64,000 nucleotides of DNA from Embleya scabrispora DSM 41855 (GTDB taxonomy: Bacteria > Actinomycetota > Actinomycetes > Streptomycetales > Streptomycetaceae): the NCBI RefSeq assembly GCF_000372745.1, contig NZ_KB889678.1, positions 1 through 64,000 on the forward strand, read 5' to 3'. Shown piece after piece: positions 24,951 to 34,151 of the stretch. The position numbers and the translations under genes were made by a program. Each line of letters begins with the position of its first letter. Positions within the stretch are counted from its first letter, which is position 1. The notes under the pieces were generated by a model that did not search any database, was not told where the DNA came from, and worked only from the letters and a program-made list of their open reading frames with translations.

Positions 24951-27662
24951 GTGGAGGACATCGCGTACTACGGCCTTATCGGGCTCGGCCCTGGTGCCAT
25001 GCTCGGCCTGCTGGCGCTCGGGCTCGTGTTGGTCTATCGCGGAACGGGTGTCCTCAACCTGGCGCACACCTCGCAGGCCGCGCTCGGAGCCTACATGTAT
25101 GCGTACTTCAGCAACTCGATGGGGATCCCCCTGGCACTCTCCCTGCTCGCCGCCGTCCTCTGTGCCGGCCTGTCCGGTGTCCTTATCCAGCTACTGGTCA
25201 TGCGCCCGCTGCGCCTGGCCTCACCGTTGACACAGCTCATCGCATCAACGGGAGTGCTCCTCGTGATCCAGGCGGGACTGCTGCTCGCCTTCACGAGCGA
25301 CGCGCAGAGCGTCAAGTCCCTCCTGCCGACGGCCCCTCTCGATCTGTGGGACGGCCGATCGATCGGTCGGGACCGCCTGCTGCTCGTAGTCGTCGCGATC
25401 GTTGTGACGACGATCTTGTGGGCGATCTTCCGCTACAGCAGGTACGGGGCGATCACCGCCGCGGTGGCCGAGAATCCGATCGCTGGGCAGACGCTCGGGC
25501 ACGACCCTGGACGTATCGCGATCGGCAGCTGGTTCCTCGGCGGTGCGTTGGCAGGCTTGGCCGGATCTCTCCTCGCACCTCTGAGTGGTCTGAATCTCGT
25601 GGCCTTCCTCAGCCTCCTCGTCCCGGTGCTCGCCGCCGCACTGGGCGGCGGTCTCGTGTCCTTCCCGCTGACGATCGTCGGCGGCATCGGGATCGGTGTC
25701 GCGCAGTCCGAGGCGACGGTGCACACCGACGTCCGCGGCGCCGGAACGATCGCGACGTTCGCACTCCTGGTCCTCCTGATGCTGTTGCGCGGCCGCGCGA
25801 TCCCCTCGCGTGGCTTCGTCGGCACCCGGATGCCCTCCTTGGGAGACGGCCGGATCCGTTGGGCGCTGGTCCTGCCGACCCTCGCGGTCACGATCCTGCT
25901 TGTGTGGGTCGTCCTGCCCGTGGAGTGGAACTTCGCCTTGCTGACGAGCCTGCTCGTGGCGATCCCGATGCTGTCTGTCGTGGTCGTCACCGGATATGCG
26001 GGACAGGTTTCGCTCGCCCCGTTCGCACTCGCGGGTGTCGGCGCGGTCGTCGCGTCCGAACTCGCCCACGACCACCCCGGGATCCCGTTCCTGCTGCTGC
26101 TGCTGATCGGCGGAATCTGCGCGATCCCGTTCGGCTTCGTCCTCGCCTTCACCGCGAGACGTATGCGAGGGGCAAGTCTCGGGATCATCACGCTGGGGTT
26201 CAGCGTCCTGCTCTATGCGACGGTCTTCAGCCGCAGCGATCTCGTGACGGTGCCGAGCCCGACGATCCTCGGCCTGGATCTCACGCCGATCATCGATCCC
26301 CGTCGCTATCTGACGGTTGTCATCTTGGTGTTCGTGATCTTCGGTCTGCTCGTAGCCAACCTCCGTCGTTCCCAAGGTGGACGCCGGTTGATCGCGGTGC
26401 GAGGCAACGAGCGTGCGGCAGCGTCGATCGGTATCAACGTCAACGGTGCCAAGACCACGGCATTCGTGATCTCGGCCTTCATCGCGGCTGTCGGCGGAGT
26501 GTTGCTGGCCTTCCGGTCCACCGCCGTCGTCTACGGCAACTTCGACCCGTTGTCGTCGATCAGCCAGCTTGGCTGGACGGTCATCGGTGGGCTCGGCTGG
26601 ATCATCGGTCCGCTCGTCGGCATGACGTTCGCGAGTGGAGGTGTCGGCAACCAGGTCGTCGCCTCGGCCTACAACGACCAGTTCGCGTGGCTGCCGATGG
26701 TCGGTGGCGTGGTGCTGCTCGTCACGATCCTGCTCAACCCTGATGGAATCGTGTCGGTCAACGTCTCGCTGGTCCGCCGTCTGGCCACTCGTCGCCGGCG
26801 CAATGCGCCGGCGCGGATCCCCGAGCCGGCGACACCACGATTGCAGCGCGGCACACGGACACGTCGGGCCCTGACCCTGACCGACGTCAGGATGTCGTTC
26901 GGCGCGGTGCACGTACTCAAAGGCGTGTCGCTCACGGTCGAGCCCGGCACGGTGCACGGGCTGATCGGGCCGAATGGGGCGGGCAAGACGACGCTCCTCG
27001 ACGTCATCAGCGGCTTTGCGCACCCGCAGAGCGGGCAGGTCTGCCTCGGCAACGACTCACTGCGGCGGATGCCAACCTGGAAGCGGTCGCGACTCGGGAT
27101 CGGCCGGTCGTTCCAGAGCCTTGAGCTGTTCGATGACCTCGACGTCTACGACAACATCCGGGCGGCGTCGGAGATCAACCGTCGAGACCGTGTGGTCCGC
27201 GAACTGATCCGGCCGCAGGAGGTTTCCTTGAGCCCAGCCGGCTGGGAGGCCGTGCGCCTCCTCGAACTCGACGGTGTTCTCGACCGCCGCATTGAGGAGC
27301 TCTCCTACGGCAAACGGCATCTCGTGGCGATCGCCCGGGCACTCGCCACCGACTCGGACATCGTGCTGCTCGACGAACCGGCCGCGGGTCTGGACGAGGT
27401 CGAGACTGCGGAACTGCGTACGCTCATCCGCCGGATCGCCGAGCAGAGCGGCGTTGGTGTCCTGCTGATCGAGCACGACGTGGAACTGGTCATGGATGTC
27501 AGCGATGTCGTGACCGCCCTCAACTTCGGCGAGGTGATAGCCAGCGGTGCACCGAGCGAGGTCCGGAAAGCCCCGGAGGTCATCGCGTCCTATCTCGGCG
27601 AAGAGATCGAGAGCGTAGGCAGTGCGGATCTGACAGCCGGCACGCACGGAGGTGTCCTGTGA
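24951..27662 (+). CDS. Fused LivH-LivM-LivG ABC transporter (two permeases plus ATPase in one chain)
   Basis: This 903-residue protein joins three subunits that are usually separate. Residues 1-285 are a LivH-like permease (GLVLVYRGTGVLNLAHTSQA, LALGLV-type helices). Residues about 290-610 are a LivM-like permease (GYAGQVSLAPFALAGVGAVV, RGNERAAASIGINVNGAKTTAF). Residues about 640-903 are a LivG-like ATPase with Walker A GPNGAGKTT near 673, a signature reading LSYGKRHLVAIARAL and Walker B IVLLDEPAAGLD near 803. GTG 24951 follows GGAGGAG. The gene overlaps the LivF gene (GTGA). It should import the ligand delivered by the lipoprotein encoded divergently. Confidence 0.93.
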   Translation: MEDIAYYGLIGLGPGAMLGLLALGLVLVYRGTGVLNLAHTSQAALGAYMYAYFSNSMGIPLALSLLAAVLCAGLSGVLIQLLVMRPLRLASPLTQLIASTGVLLVIQAGLLLAFTSDAQSVKSLLPTAPLDLWDGRSIGRDRLLLVVVAIVVTTILWAIFRYSRYGAITAAVAENPIAGQTLGHDPGRIAIGSWFLGGALAGLAGSLLAPLSGLNLVAFLSLLVPVLAAALGGGLVSFPLTIVGGIGIGVAQSEATVHTDVRGAGTIATFALLVLLMLLRGRAIPSRGFVGTRMPSLGDGRIRWALVLPTLAVTILLVWVVLPVEWNFALLTSLLVAIPMLSVVVVTGYAGQVSLAPFALAGVGAVVASELAHDHPGIPFLLLLLIGGICAIPFGFVLAFTARRMRGASLGIITLGFSVLLYATVFSRSDLVTVPSPTILGLDLTPIIDPRRYLTVVILVFVIFGLLVANLRRSQGGRRLIAVRGNERAAASIGINVNGAKTTAFVISAFIAAVGGVLLAFRSTAVVYGNFDPLSSISQLGWTVIGGLGWIIGPLVGMTFASGGVGNQVVASAYNDQFAWLPMVGGVVLLVTILLNPDGIVSVNVSLVRRLATRRRRNAPARIPEPATPRLQRGTRTRRALTLTDVRMSFGAVHVLKGVSLTVEPGTVHGLIGPNGAGKTTLLDVISGFAHPQSGQVCLGNDSLRRMPTWKRSRLGIGRSFQSLELFDDLDVYDNIRAASEINRRDRVVRELIRPQEVSLSPAGWEAVRLLELDGVLDRRIEELSYGKRHLVAIARALATDSDIVLLDEPAAGLDEVETAELRTLIRRIAEQSGVGVLLIEHDVELVMDVSDVVTALNFGEVIASGAPSEVRKAPEVIASYLGEEIESVGSADLTAGTHGGVL

Positions 27663-28387
27663 GCCCAATAGTCGAAGCGGTCGAGAAGAACGTACCGATA
27701 CCGAGTGGCAAGGTCGTACTCGCCGCCCGCGGACTGAGCGTCGGTCACGGTGGCTCGGTCGCCTACGTGCAAAAGCTCGATCTGGAGGTCGGACAGGGTG
27801 AGATCGTCGCGTTGCTTGGCGCCAACGGCGCCGGCAAGACGACCACGCTCATGGGGCTCGCCGGGCTCCTCACAGCTCAGGAGGGCACGGTCGAGTTGGA
27901 CGGCGAGACCGTAGCCACGCCTCTCCACTCCCGCGCGCGCGATGGGTTGTCCTTCGTCACGCAGGAGCGTTGCGTCTTCATGAGCCTCACCGTGCGGGAC
28001 AATCTGCGGGTCGGCGGATGCGACGAGAGCGCCCTGGACTACTTCCCCGAGCTGAAGCCGCACTACTCCCGGACCGTCGGTCTGCTCTCGGGTGGCCAGC
28101 AGCAGATGCTGGCAGTAGCGCGGGCGATCGCTCGTCACCCCAAAGTCCTGCTGGCCGACGAGTTGTCGCTGGGGCTCGCGCCGATGCTGGTCGACCGGAT
28201 CCTGGAGGCGCTCGTCGAGGCATGCCGGAACGAGAACCTCGGCGTCCTGCTGGTCGAACAGCAGGTCACCAAGGTGATCGGCATAGCCGACCGCGGTGTG
28301 GTCCTGCGTCGCGGTCGACTCGAACTGACCGACACCGCCGCATCTCTACGCGGTCGGATGGACGAGGTACGCCGCCTCTACCTGTGA
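27659..28387 (+). CDS. LivF-like ABC transporter ATPase
   Basis: The 242-residue ATPase is the second nucleotide-binding subunit of the branched-chain-type importer. It shows Walker A GANGAGKTTT, the signature LSGGQQQMLAVARAIA and Walker B VLLADELSLGLAP, with the LivF-typical VEQQVTKVIGIADRGVVLRRG near the end. The LivF usual length is about 235, so it is complete. The GTG start overlaps the stop of the fusion gene. Together with the fused protein it gives a two-polypeptide ABC core instead of the usual four. Confidence 0.92.
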   Translation: MSPIVEAVEKNVPIPSGKVVLAARGLSVGHGGSVAYVQKLDLEVGQGEIVALLGANGAGKTTTLMGLAGLLTAQEGTVELDGETVATPLHSRARDGLSFVTQERCVFMSLTVRDNLRVGGCDESALDYFPELKPHYSRTVGLLSGGQQQMLAVARAIARHPKVLLADELSLGLAPMLVDRILEALVEACRNENLGVLLVEQQVTKVIGIADRGVVLRRGRLELTDTAASLRGRMDEVRRLYL

Positions 28388-28429
28388 TCGCCGGAAGGTT
28401 GTCGTTCACTCACCGATGCCGCGCCGCTG

Positions 28430-29290
28430 ACCGGCGAGCGCGCCGGCGGTCTGGACGGACTGCTGGACTTCGACGCGCAACTGCGCTCGTCGAGGCTCGC
28501 CGGTTGGGGACCGGGTCAGTGCAGGCGTCGCCCAACAGTGTGGGCGGCGAGGTGGAGAAGCTGTTGTTCCTGCGCGACCTGGACGCGCGCACACCCCGGA
28601 CCTGTCCGCGCTGCCGCCGAACGGCGCCGTTTCCTGGCCCAGGTCGGGCGGCGTCCGACCTGGGCAGGCGCTCGTGCGGCGCGAGCACACCCGGCGCCAC
28701 GTGATCCTGCTCACGCTGCCAGCCCAGTTCTCGGTCGACGTCATGGACTCCGTGGTGCAGCTCTTCGACCAGACGCTGTCGGGCTCGGAGTCGCGGGACC
28801 GGATCAAGCTGCGCGACGAGTTCGCCGAGCGGGCTCAAGCTCTCCGGGGAGCGGCTTGCCCTACTGGACGAGATCCTGCCCGTCCCGGCCGACGCCGGGA
28901 TCCAGGACGAGGCGGTGAGCACGCTGCCGCGCGGGAAGATCGGCAGGTCCCGGTTGATCGCCGCAGGCGCCGGGCCACGGTGCGGCTCCCGCGCGAGCGC
29001 TCACATCTGCGGCTGTTGGAAGGCTCCTACGCTACATCCGCCAGTTCGCTCCGAAGGCGCTGCAAGAAGGGCGGCACCGAGGCACAGCCGCTGGTCGAGG
29101 CTCTGGAGATCCTGCGGGAGCTGAACGCCATCGGCGCCGGCAACGTCGCCGACGGCGCCCCGACGCTGTTCGTCCCAAACCGCTGGCAGGGCTACCTCGA
29201 CGAGGCCGCGCCAAGGGGGACGCGACCGCCTACCGGCACTACCTGGAGCTGTGCACGCTGCTCGACGACCTGCGCTCGGGGGACATCTTC
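28430..29290 (+). pseudogene. Decayed Tn3-family transposase fragment
   Basis: Pieces in shifting frames follow the order of Tn3 transposases: GGEVEKLLFLRDLDA, QALVRREHTRRHVILLTLPA, VDVMDSVVQLFDQTLSGSES, LSGERLALLDEILPVPAD, then EAQPLVEALEILRELNAIGA, APTLFVPNRWQGYLDEA and AYRHYLELCTLLDDLRSGDI. At least four frameshifts break it, and both the N-terminal DNA-binding part and the C-terminal DDE core are missing. Confidence 0.75.
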
Positions 29291-29314
29291 GTGCCCGCCC
29301 GGCAGAACCCTCGT

Positions 29315-30080
29315 CCTCACCGAGGCCCGGATCGAGGGCCCGGTGACGTTCGAGGAGGAGACCGGCACCTCCAGACGCCTCCACCCGTTCCAGCGGCCGA
29401 AGTTCGGCGAACTGCTCGCTTACGCACGGCCCGGCGGCATTGTGCACATCTCCGAGATGTTCCGCCTCGTACGAAGCACCCGACACCTCCTCGACGTGCT
29501 CGACGTCCTGCGCCAGGGCCGCCTCCCCCGCGTAGCCGCGACGGCGCGTTCCCCGCCATGGACCTCACCGCCCACCACCCACGCTCCGGAGAACCGCTGT
29601 CCACCGTGAAGTTCATGGCACAGACCCTTGCCGCAGCCGGCGACCTGCGGCGCGACCTCCGGCAGGAGCTGACGTACGACGGGCTGCGGGCCGCCGTGGC
29701 CAAGGGCAACAAGGGCGGACGCCGCCCAGCCATCACGTCCGAGGACATCAGCGACGTACGCGCCGCCTATCCGGAAGGTCGGTCGATCGCCGCCCTGGTC
29801 GGCGAACACGGCGTCAGCCGCAGCGCCGTCCGCACGGCCGTCGCCGACCTGATGCCCAAGCACACCCCGCGGCCGACCCCACGAGGATCTCGCGCCCCCG
29901 GAACTGCCGATCACCCTCTACATGCCAGGCATGGTCGCGGCTTCCTCCGCGCCGCCGAACTGGAGCCCGTCGTGCGCGCCGCACTCGACCAGCGCGTGGC
30001 CGTACTGCGCGGCCGGGGCTACACCGTCCGCGTCCCCGGCACACCCGCCGTCCCCCGGCACTGTTTGGCCGCCACTTGCC
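29315..30080 (+). pseudogene. Decayed serine recombinase (resolvase) linked to the Tn3 remnant
   Basis: Fragments read LTEARIEGPVTFEEETGTSR, FQRPKFGELLAYARPGGIVH, ISEMFRLVRSTRHLLDVLDV, then after a shift STVKFMAQTLAAAGDLRRDL, ELTYDGLRAAVAKGNKGGRR and SIAALVGEHGVSRSAVRTAV, which is the C-terminal helix-turn-helix. A tail near GFLRAAELEPVVRAALDQRV follows, as in Streptomyces recombinases of this type. The N-terminal catalytic Ser region is not visible. From 30080 to 30569 only unrecognisable sequence follows. Confidence 0.7.
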
Positions 30081-30569
30081 CACCCAAAACGGGGCTCAGC
30101 ACTGCGGAGAGCGTGGGCGTGCCGACCTCGTCATCAGGTGCCGGGGTCAACCCCCACAACCAGGCAGACCCTGTTCGCGCAGCCCCGCACTACGCAGGCC
30201 ACGTCGCGTGGCTGGGCGGAGTTAGCCCTGGCGATCTCGGAGATCGTGAGCGCGGTCCTGCGCCTTGTCCACCAAGCGGTAATCGAGAACGCCGCCGCGG
30301 ATGGTCCCGGGTCGCGTCCGCCCTGATCTGCGATGCCGCATTCACGGTCCGCCCGCACATCGGGGCCGGCTCGGCCAAGACCGCCGAGGACTCGCGTCGG
30401 CTGCGCTAGGCGCCGCACATGGCAGGACCGGCGGCTCCGGCTCGGGCGGGCCGAGACACGCGTGCGAGGGATCCAGGACACGGCACGGTTCGGGCCGGGT
30501 CTCCGGCCGGACGACGAGATCGTCTTCGGTCTCCACCGAGTCAGCGGCCGATCGACGGCGAACGGCAGC

Positions 30570-31655
30570 TCAGCCGGAGGCGAGTACAGCGCTCGGTGCA
30601 TCGCACGCCGGCAGGCGGACGGGGCGGAACTCTTGGGCAGTCCGGGTCCGCTGCGCCACCCGGTCGCGGTCTCCCCCGCCGTCGACGAGCCGGGGAGTGG
30701 GCGTTGGCGTGGCCGCCGTACCGTCACCCTCCGTGGACGACATCGGCCTCCGCACATCGACGGTTCCCCGCGGCAGTCGGCAGCGCATCAAAACCTTCCA
30801 GAACGGGTTCGGGGTGATCAGGGCGACCTGGCTGGCCTCGCAGACCACCGACACCTCCCGGATCATCGTGGCGTCCCCGAGCGGCAGGACGCGAACCCCT
30901 TCGGTGGTGCCGTTCGCCACGGCGAGCTCGTTGGTGAGCCCGACTCCGAGGTCGCTGCGCACGAGAGCGATCAGCGTCTGCGGAACGTTCGTCAGATAGG
31001 TGATCCGTGCGGTGATCCCGCGCTGCGCGAGCAGTTGCTCGGCCTCTGTCTGACCCGCGCCCGAGCCCGGGACGACCAGGTCGTAATTCGCCAGGTCCGC
31101 GGCGTCGACCGCCGAACCCCGCAGGGCGAGCGGATGCTGCGGATGGACGACCACACGCATCGGCTCGCGCCACAGCGCCACGCGGTGCAGACGGCGATCG
31201 CCGGACAACGGGTACAGCGGCCTCAGCCCCACCTGCACCCGACCGGTGAGCAGCGCGTCGTCGACCTGGGCCAGCTCCTCGATCAGATCGATGTGGATGC
31301 CCGGGTAGCGGCGTCCGAACTCCTGGATGACCTGCGGGAGGAAGGTCGCGGCAGCGCACGGGTCGGCCGCCACGGCAACGTGTCCGCGCGCGAGCTGGTT
31401 GACCTCCGCGACGGCATTGCGTCCGAGCTCGAGCTGGCCCAGCATCGCCCGCGCGTGGGTCAGGTAGGCTTCGCCGGCCGGGGTCAGCGCGACAGGGCGT
31501 GACCGCCGGTCGAACAGTTGCACCCTGAGTTCGCGCTCGAGCGCGCTGATGTGCGCGGACACTCGCGACTGGGCCCGGAACGTTCCGTTCGCGGCGGCGG
31601 CGAACCCGCCGTGGTCGACGACTGCCGTGAAGCTCACCAACCAATCAACCTGCAC
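30570..31655 (-). CDS. LysR-family transcriptional regulator (regulator 2)
   Basis: The 361-residue protein is a close paralogue of regulator 1: QVDWLVSFTAVVDHGGFAAAA, RAQSRVSAHISALERELRVQLFDRR, AAATFLPQVIQEFGRRYPGI and ITYLTNVPQTLIALVRSDLGVG are nearly the same at matching places. It is longer only at the C-terminus, where about 60 residues after VDVRRP look like read-through into unrelated sequence next to the Tn3 remains. GTG 31655 follows GAGAGGAA. It has no divergent partner gene of its own. It may share the LysR-type boxes with regulator 1 but respond to another ligand. Confidence 0.9.
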   Translation of the reverse strand: MQVDWLVSFTAVVDHGGFAAAANGTFRAQSRVSAHISALERELRVQLFDRRSRPVALTPAGEAYLTHARAMLGQLELGRNAVAEVNQLARGHVAVAADPCAAATFLPQVIQEFGRRYPGIHIDLIEELAQVDDALLTGRVQVGLRPLYPLSGDRRLHRVALWREPMRVVVHPQHPLALRGSAVDAADLANYDLVVPGSGAGQTEAEQLLAQRGITARITYLTNVPQTLIALVRSDLGVGLTNELAVANGTTEGVRVLPLGDATMIREVSVVCEASQVALITPNPFWKVLMRCRLPRGTVDVRRPMSSTEGDGTAATPTPTPRLVDGGGDRDRVAQRTRTAQEFRPVRLPACDAPSAVLASG

Positions 31656-32220
31656 GACTGTTCCTCTCCGCCCGCGAGTTCACTTCGCCGTCGCCTGCAA
31701 CCACGGCAGTTCGTCCTCGGGACCCGGACTGCTCACCGAGACGCCGATCACCACCGGCGGCTCGTTGGAGTCGGTCATACCCCGAGCGTCCCGCCGGGCC
31801 GTCGGCAACGGCCGAGCCCGGATCGCTCGCACTCGGGAAGGTCGAGCCCGACTTGCTGCTGTAGGAAGCCGGAGTGCCCGGCACGACGGCTGCCGGCGGC
31901 GGGGCCACGAGCCGTATCCCTCTTCGCATCTTGACTCCTGGTGCCGACGGGAGTGGGACGCGAACCGCCGGCTCGACAAATACGGTCGGAACGGTCGCGG
32001 TCTCGATGGGTTCGCACAGACGCGCGTGCTGCTGCGACGCCGGATGTCCTCGTCGGGTCTGCGCACGACGGGTATTGCCCTTACCTCACTAATAAGAACT
32101 AGGTTCTACTTAGCGAAGATACACCGCAACCGGCTCCTGTCAAGAGGCGCGCGCGCAAACTGCCGGACACGGGGACCGCCCTAAAGGAAAAGGGGTGCGA
32201 AACGGTCCGGAAGAAAAGCG
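31656..32220. other. Gap with a regulatory dyad but no clear gene
   Basis: A short minus-strand frame (31778 down to 31680, TDSNEPPVVIGVSVSSPGPE) looks protein-like but has no ribosome binding site and may be a remnant. The AGAAC-N3-GTTCT dyad lies at 32094-32108. Nothing else is recognisable. Confidence 0.4.
32094..32108. promoter_or_regulatory. AGAAC-N3-GTTCT dyad (possible TetR operator), copy 1
   Basis: AAGAAC-TAG-GTTCTA pairs 5 of 6 arm bases and matches the sites at 38167 and 52917. The nearest complete gene it could control is regulator 2, over 400 bases away on the minus strand, so its target is unclear. The region is unusually AT-rich for this window. Confidence 0.5.
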
Positions 32221-32715
32221 TCAGGCCGTCGCTGACCAACTCACCGGCGGGAGTTCGATTCCCACCGGATAACGGTGGTCGAAAATCCACGACCCGGTCA
32301 ACAACAGCGTCGACGACAGGCTTCGGCCGGAGCGCATCGCGTCGAAGAGCCCGCCGGGAGCGCAGCCGAGCAGCGTGACGTCGACGCGATCGGCTCCTTG
32401 CATCCCGGGGCCTCGAGCGACCACGGACAGCGTGACGCCATCCGTGGCCGCAGAGACAGCAGGATCGGCAAGCGTCAGGTCTATCAACCCGCCGTGGGCG
32501 CGCATGCGCACGGACCCCACGTGGCGGACCACGTCGATTCGGCCGCGCGGACATTTCCGATCGGGAGCGGCCGGAAAGAGAATCCGATCCGGCCGAAATA
32601 GCGCGCCGTCGGTGTCACAGGAGCCGCCGACGGCCAGGATGCAGTCGAGAAGTTGCTTTTCACTCCCCGGTTCAGCAATGGTCCCGCTGATTCCTCCGCA
32701 GGCACCAAGAATCAA
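32221..32715 (-). CDS. HtaA-like domain protein of unknown function
   Basis: The 164 residues contain a stretch like the C-terminal half of an HtaA domain: VRHVGSVRMRAHGGLIDLTL, DPAVSAATDGVTLSV, and TGSWIFDHRYPVGIELPPVS, the family's closing FYPxGxxLxPV pattern. HtaA domains bind haem in corynebacteria, but similar domains occur in actinomycete catabolic clusters without known role. The start is TTG 32715, overlapping the stop of the aldehyde dehydrogenase gene (TTGA), which ties it to that operon. No signal peptide or haem-binding Tyr/His pair can be assigned with certainty. Confidence 0.5.
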   Translation of the reverse strand: MILGACGGISGTIAEPGSEKQLLDCILAVGGSCDTDGALFRPDRILFPAAPDRKCPRGRIDVVRHVGSVRMRAHGGLIDLTLADPAVSAATDGVTLSVVARGPGMQGADRVDVTLLGCAPGGLFDAMRSGRSLSSTLLLTGSWIFDHRYPVGIELPPVSWSATA

Positions 32716-34151
32716 CTCGGATTGCCGCGCGCGGGCCCGGTCACGACCTGCAACTCGGTGAAACCGAACAGCCCCCAGGGCCCGTTCTCAACCCCGACAC
32801 CGCTCCACTTGTGTCCGCCGAAGGGCAGGTGCATCCGCACGCCGCCCCCGTGCGTGTTGACCGAGACCTGCCCGCCGTCGACGCGCTCGGCGATCGCATA
32901 GGCGTGGTCGGGGTCCCCCGACCAGACGGACGCGGTCAGGCCGTAGTTCGAGCGGTTGGCGCGCTCAACCGCGTCCCGCTCGTCGCGGAAGGCGACGATC
33001 GGCAGCACCGGTCCGAACTGCTCCTCGTCGACGACCCGCACGCCGTCGTCGAGGTTGTCGAGAATCGTCGGAGCATAAAAGTAGCCCGGCCGATCGAGGG
33101 CCGCGCCTCCACAGGCGGCGCGCGCACCCCTCCCCAGCGCGTCGGCGACCAAGTCCGACACTCGATCGAACTGTGGGGCGTTGTTGATCGGTCCAAGCTC
33201 GGCTCCCGGCACCAGGCCGTCGTCGACCTTGGTGTCGCGCGCGATGCTCGCGAGAGCCTCGACCAGTCGGTCATGGATGTCCTCGTGCGCGTAGACCCGC
33301 TTCACCGCGAGGCAGATCTGTCCGTTGTTCCCGAACGCGCCCCAGAACAGGTCGCGGGCGATGGCGTCGACGTCGGCATCGGCCAGCACGATGGCCGGGT
33401 CGTTGCCCCCGAGTTCGAGCGTCGTCCGCTTGAGGTCCTCACCGGCGGCGGCGGCCACCCGCATGCCGGTCGCCGTCGAGCCGGTGAAGCTGATCTTGCG
33501 GGGAACAGGGTGCGCCACCATCGCCGCACCCAGCGGGTCCGGGCCGCTGACGACATTGAGAACGCCCGGCGGGAGAACTTTCCGGAGCACGGCACCGACG
33601 GCCAAGGTCGTGAGCGGTGTGTACGGCGACGGCTTGACCACAACCGTGTTCCCTGCCCGCAGCGCGGGTGCGATCTTCCAGACGGCGAGCAGGATCGGGA
33701 AGTTCCACGGCGTGATCGCCGCGACCACACCGATCGGCCGCCGGCGCACCGCCTCGTAGCCCTCGCTGTCGTCACGCAGCACCTCGTCCGGCCACGCGAG
33801 ATCCGCGTAGTAGCGCAGCCACGCGGACGACGCCTGCAACTCGATCACCGAGTCGTGCAGCGGCTTGCCCTGCTCGAGGGTGAGCAGACGGCTGAGCCGA
33901 GCCTGGTCGGCGTCCAGCGCATCGGCTGCGGCGCGCAGGTGCCGGCGGCGAGCGCCGTCGTTCCGCGACCAGGTCCGGAACGCGTCCGCCGCCGAGCCGA
34001 AGACGTGGTCCAGGTCCTCGGCCCGGATGGCCGGAGCGGCGCCGAGGATCTCGCCGGTCGCCGGATTCACGACGTCGAAGCTGTCGGAGGTCGCGAAGTC
34101 GGCTCCGTCGACCGTGGGGAAAGCCGGTGCCAGGTCGTCGCTGGACGTCAT
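32712..34151 (-). CDS. Aldehyde dehydrogenase (NAD(P)-dependent)
   Basis: The 479-residue enzyme should oxidise an aldehyde to the acid. It shows the family's GVVAAITPWNFP cofactor and active-site Asn region, KPSPYTPLTTLAV, FTGSTATGMRVAA, the general-base Glu in TLELGGNDP and the nucleophile Cys in GNNGQICLAVKRVY, then EEQFGPVLPI. Length is normal. ATG 34151 overlaps the stop of the alcohol dehydrogenase gene (ATGA). In operon order (P450, ferredoxin, reductase, alcohol dehydrogenase, aldehyde dehydrogenase) it completes a methyl-to-carboxyl oxidation. Confidence 0.93.
   Translation of the reverse strand: MTSSDDLAPAFPTVDGADFATSDSFDVVNPATGEILGAAPAIRAEDLDHVFGSAADAFRTWSRNDGARRRHLRAAADALDADQARLSRLLTLEQGKPLHDSVIELQASSAWLRYYADLAWPDEVLRDDSEGYEAVRRRPIGVVAAITPWNFPILLAVWKIAPALRAGNTVVVKPSPYTPLTTLAVGAVLRKVLPPGVLNVVSGPDPLGAAMVAHPVPRKISFTGSTATGMRVAAAAGEDLKRTTLELGGNDPAIVLADADVDAIARDLFWGAFGNNGQICLAVKRVYAHEDIHDRLVEALASIARDTKVDDGLVPGAELGPINNAPQFDRVSDLVADALGRGARAACGGAALDRPGYFYAPTILDNLDDGVRVVDEEQFGPVLPIVAFRDERDAVERANRSNYGLTASVWSGDPDHAYAIAERVDGGQVSVNTHGGGVRMHLPFGGHKWSGVGVENGPWGLFGFTELQVVTGPARGNPS

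Noticed and set aside
25245-27023. A 592-codon minus-strand frame rich in Arg, Asp and Gln
   Set aside because: Antisense to the permease fusion; the composition is the usual shadow of hydrophobic codons.
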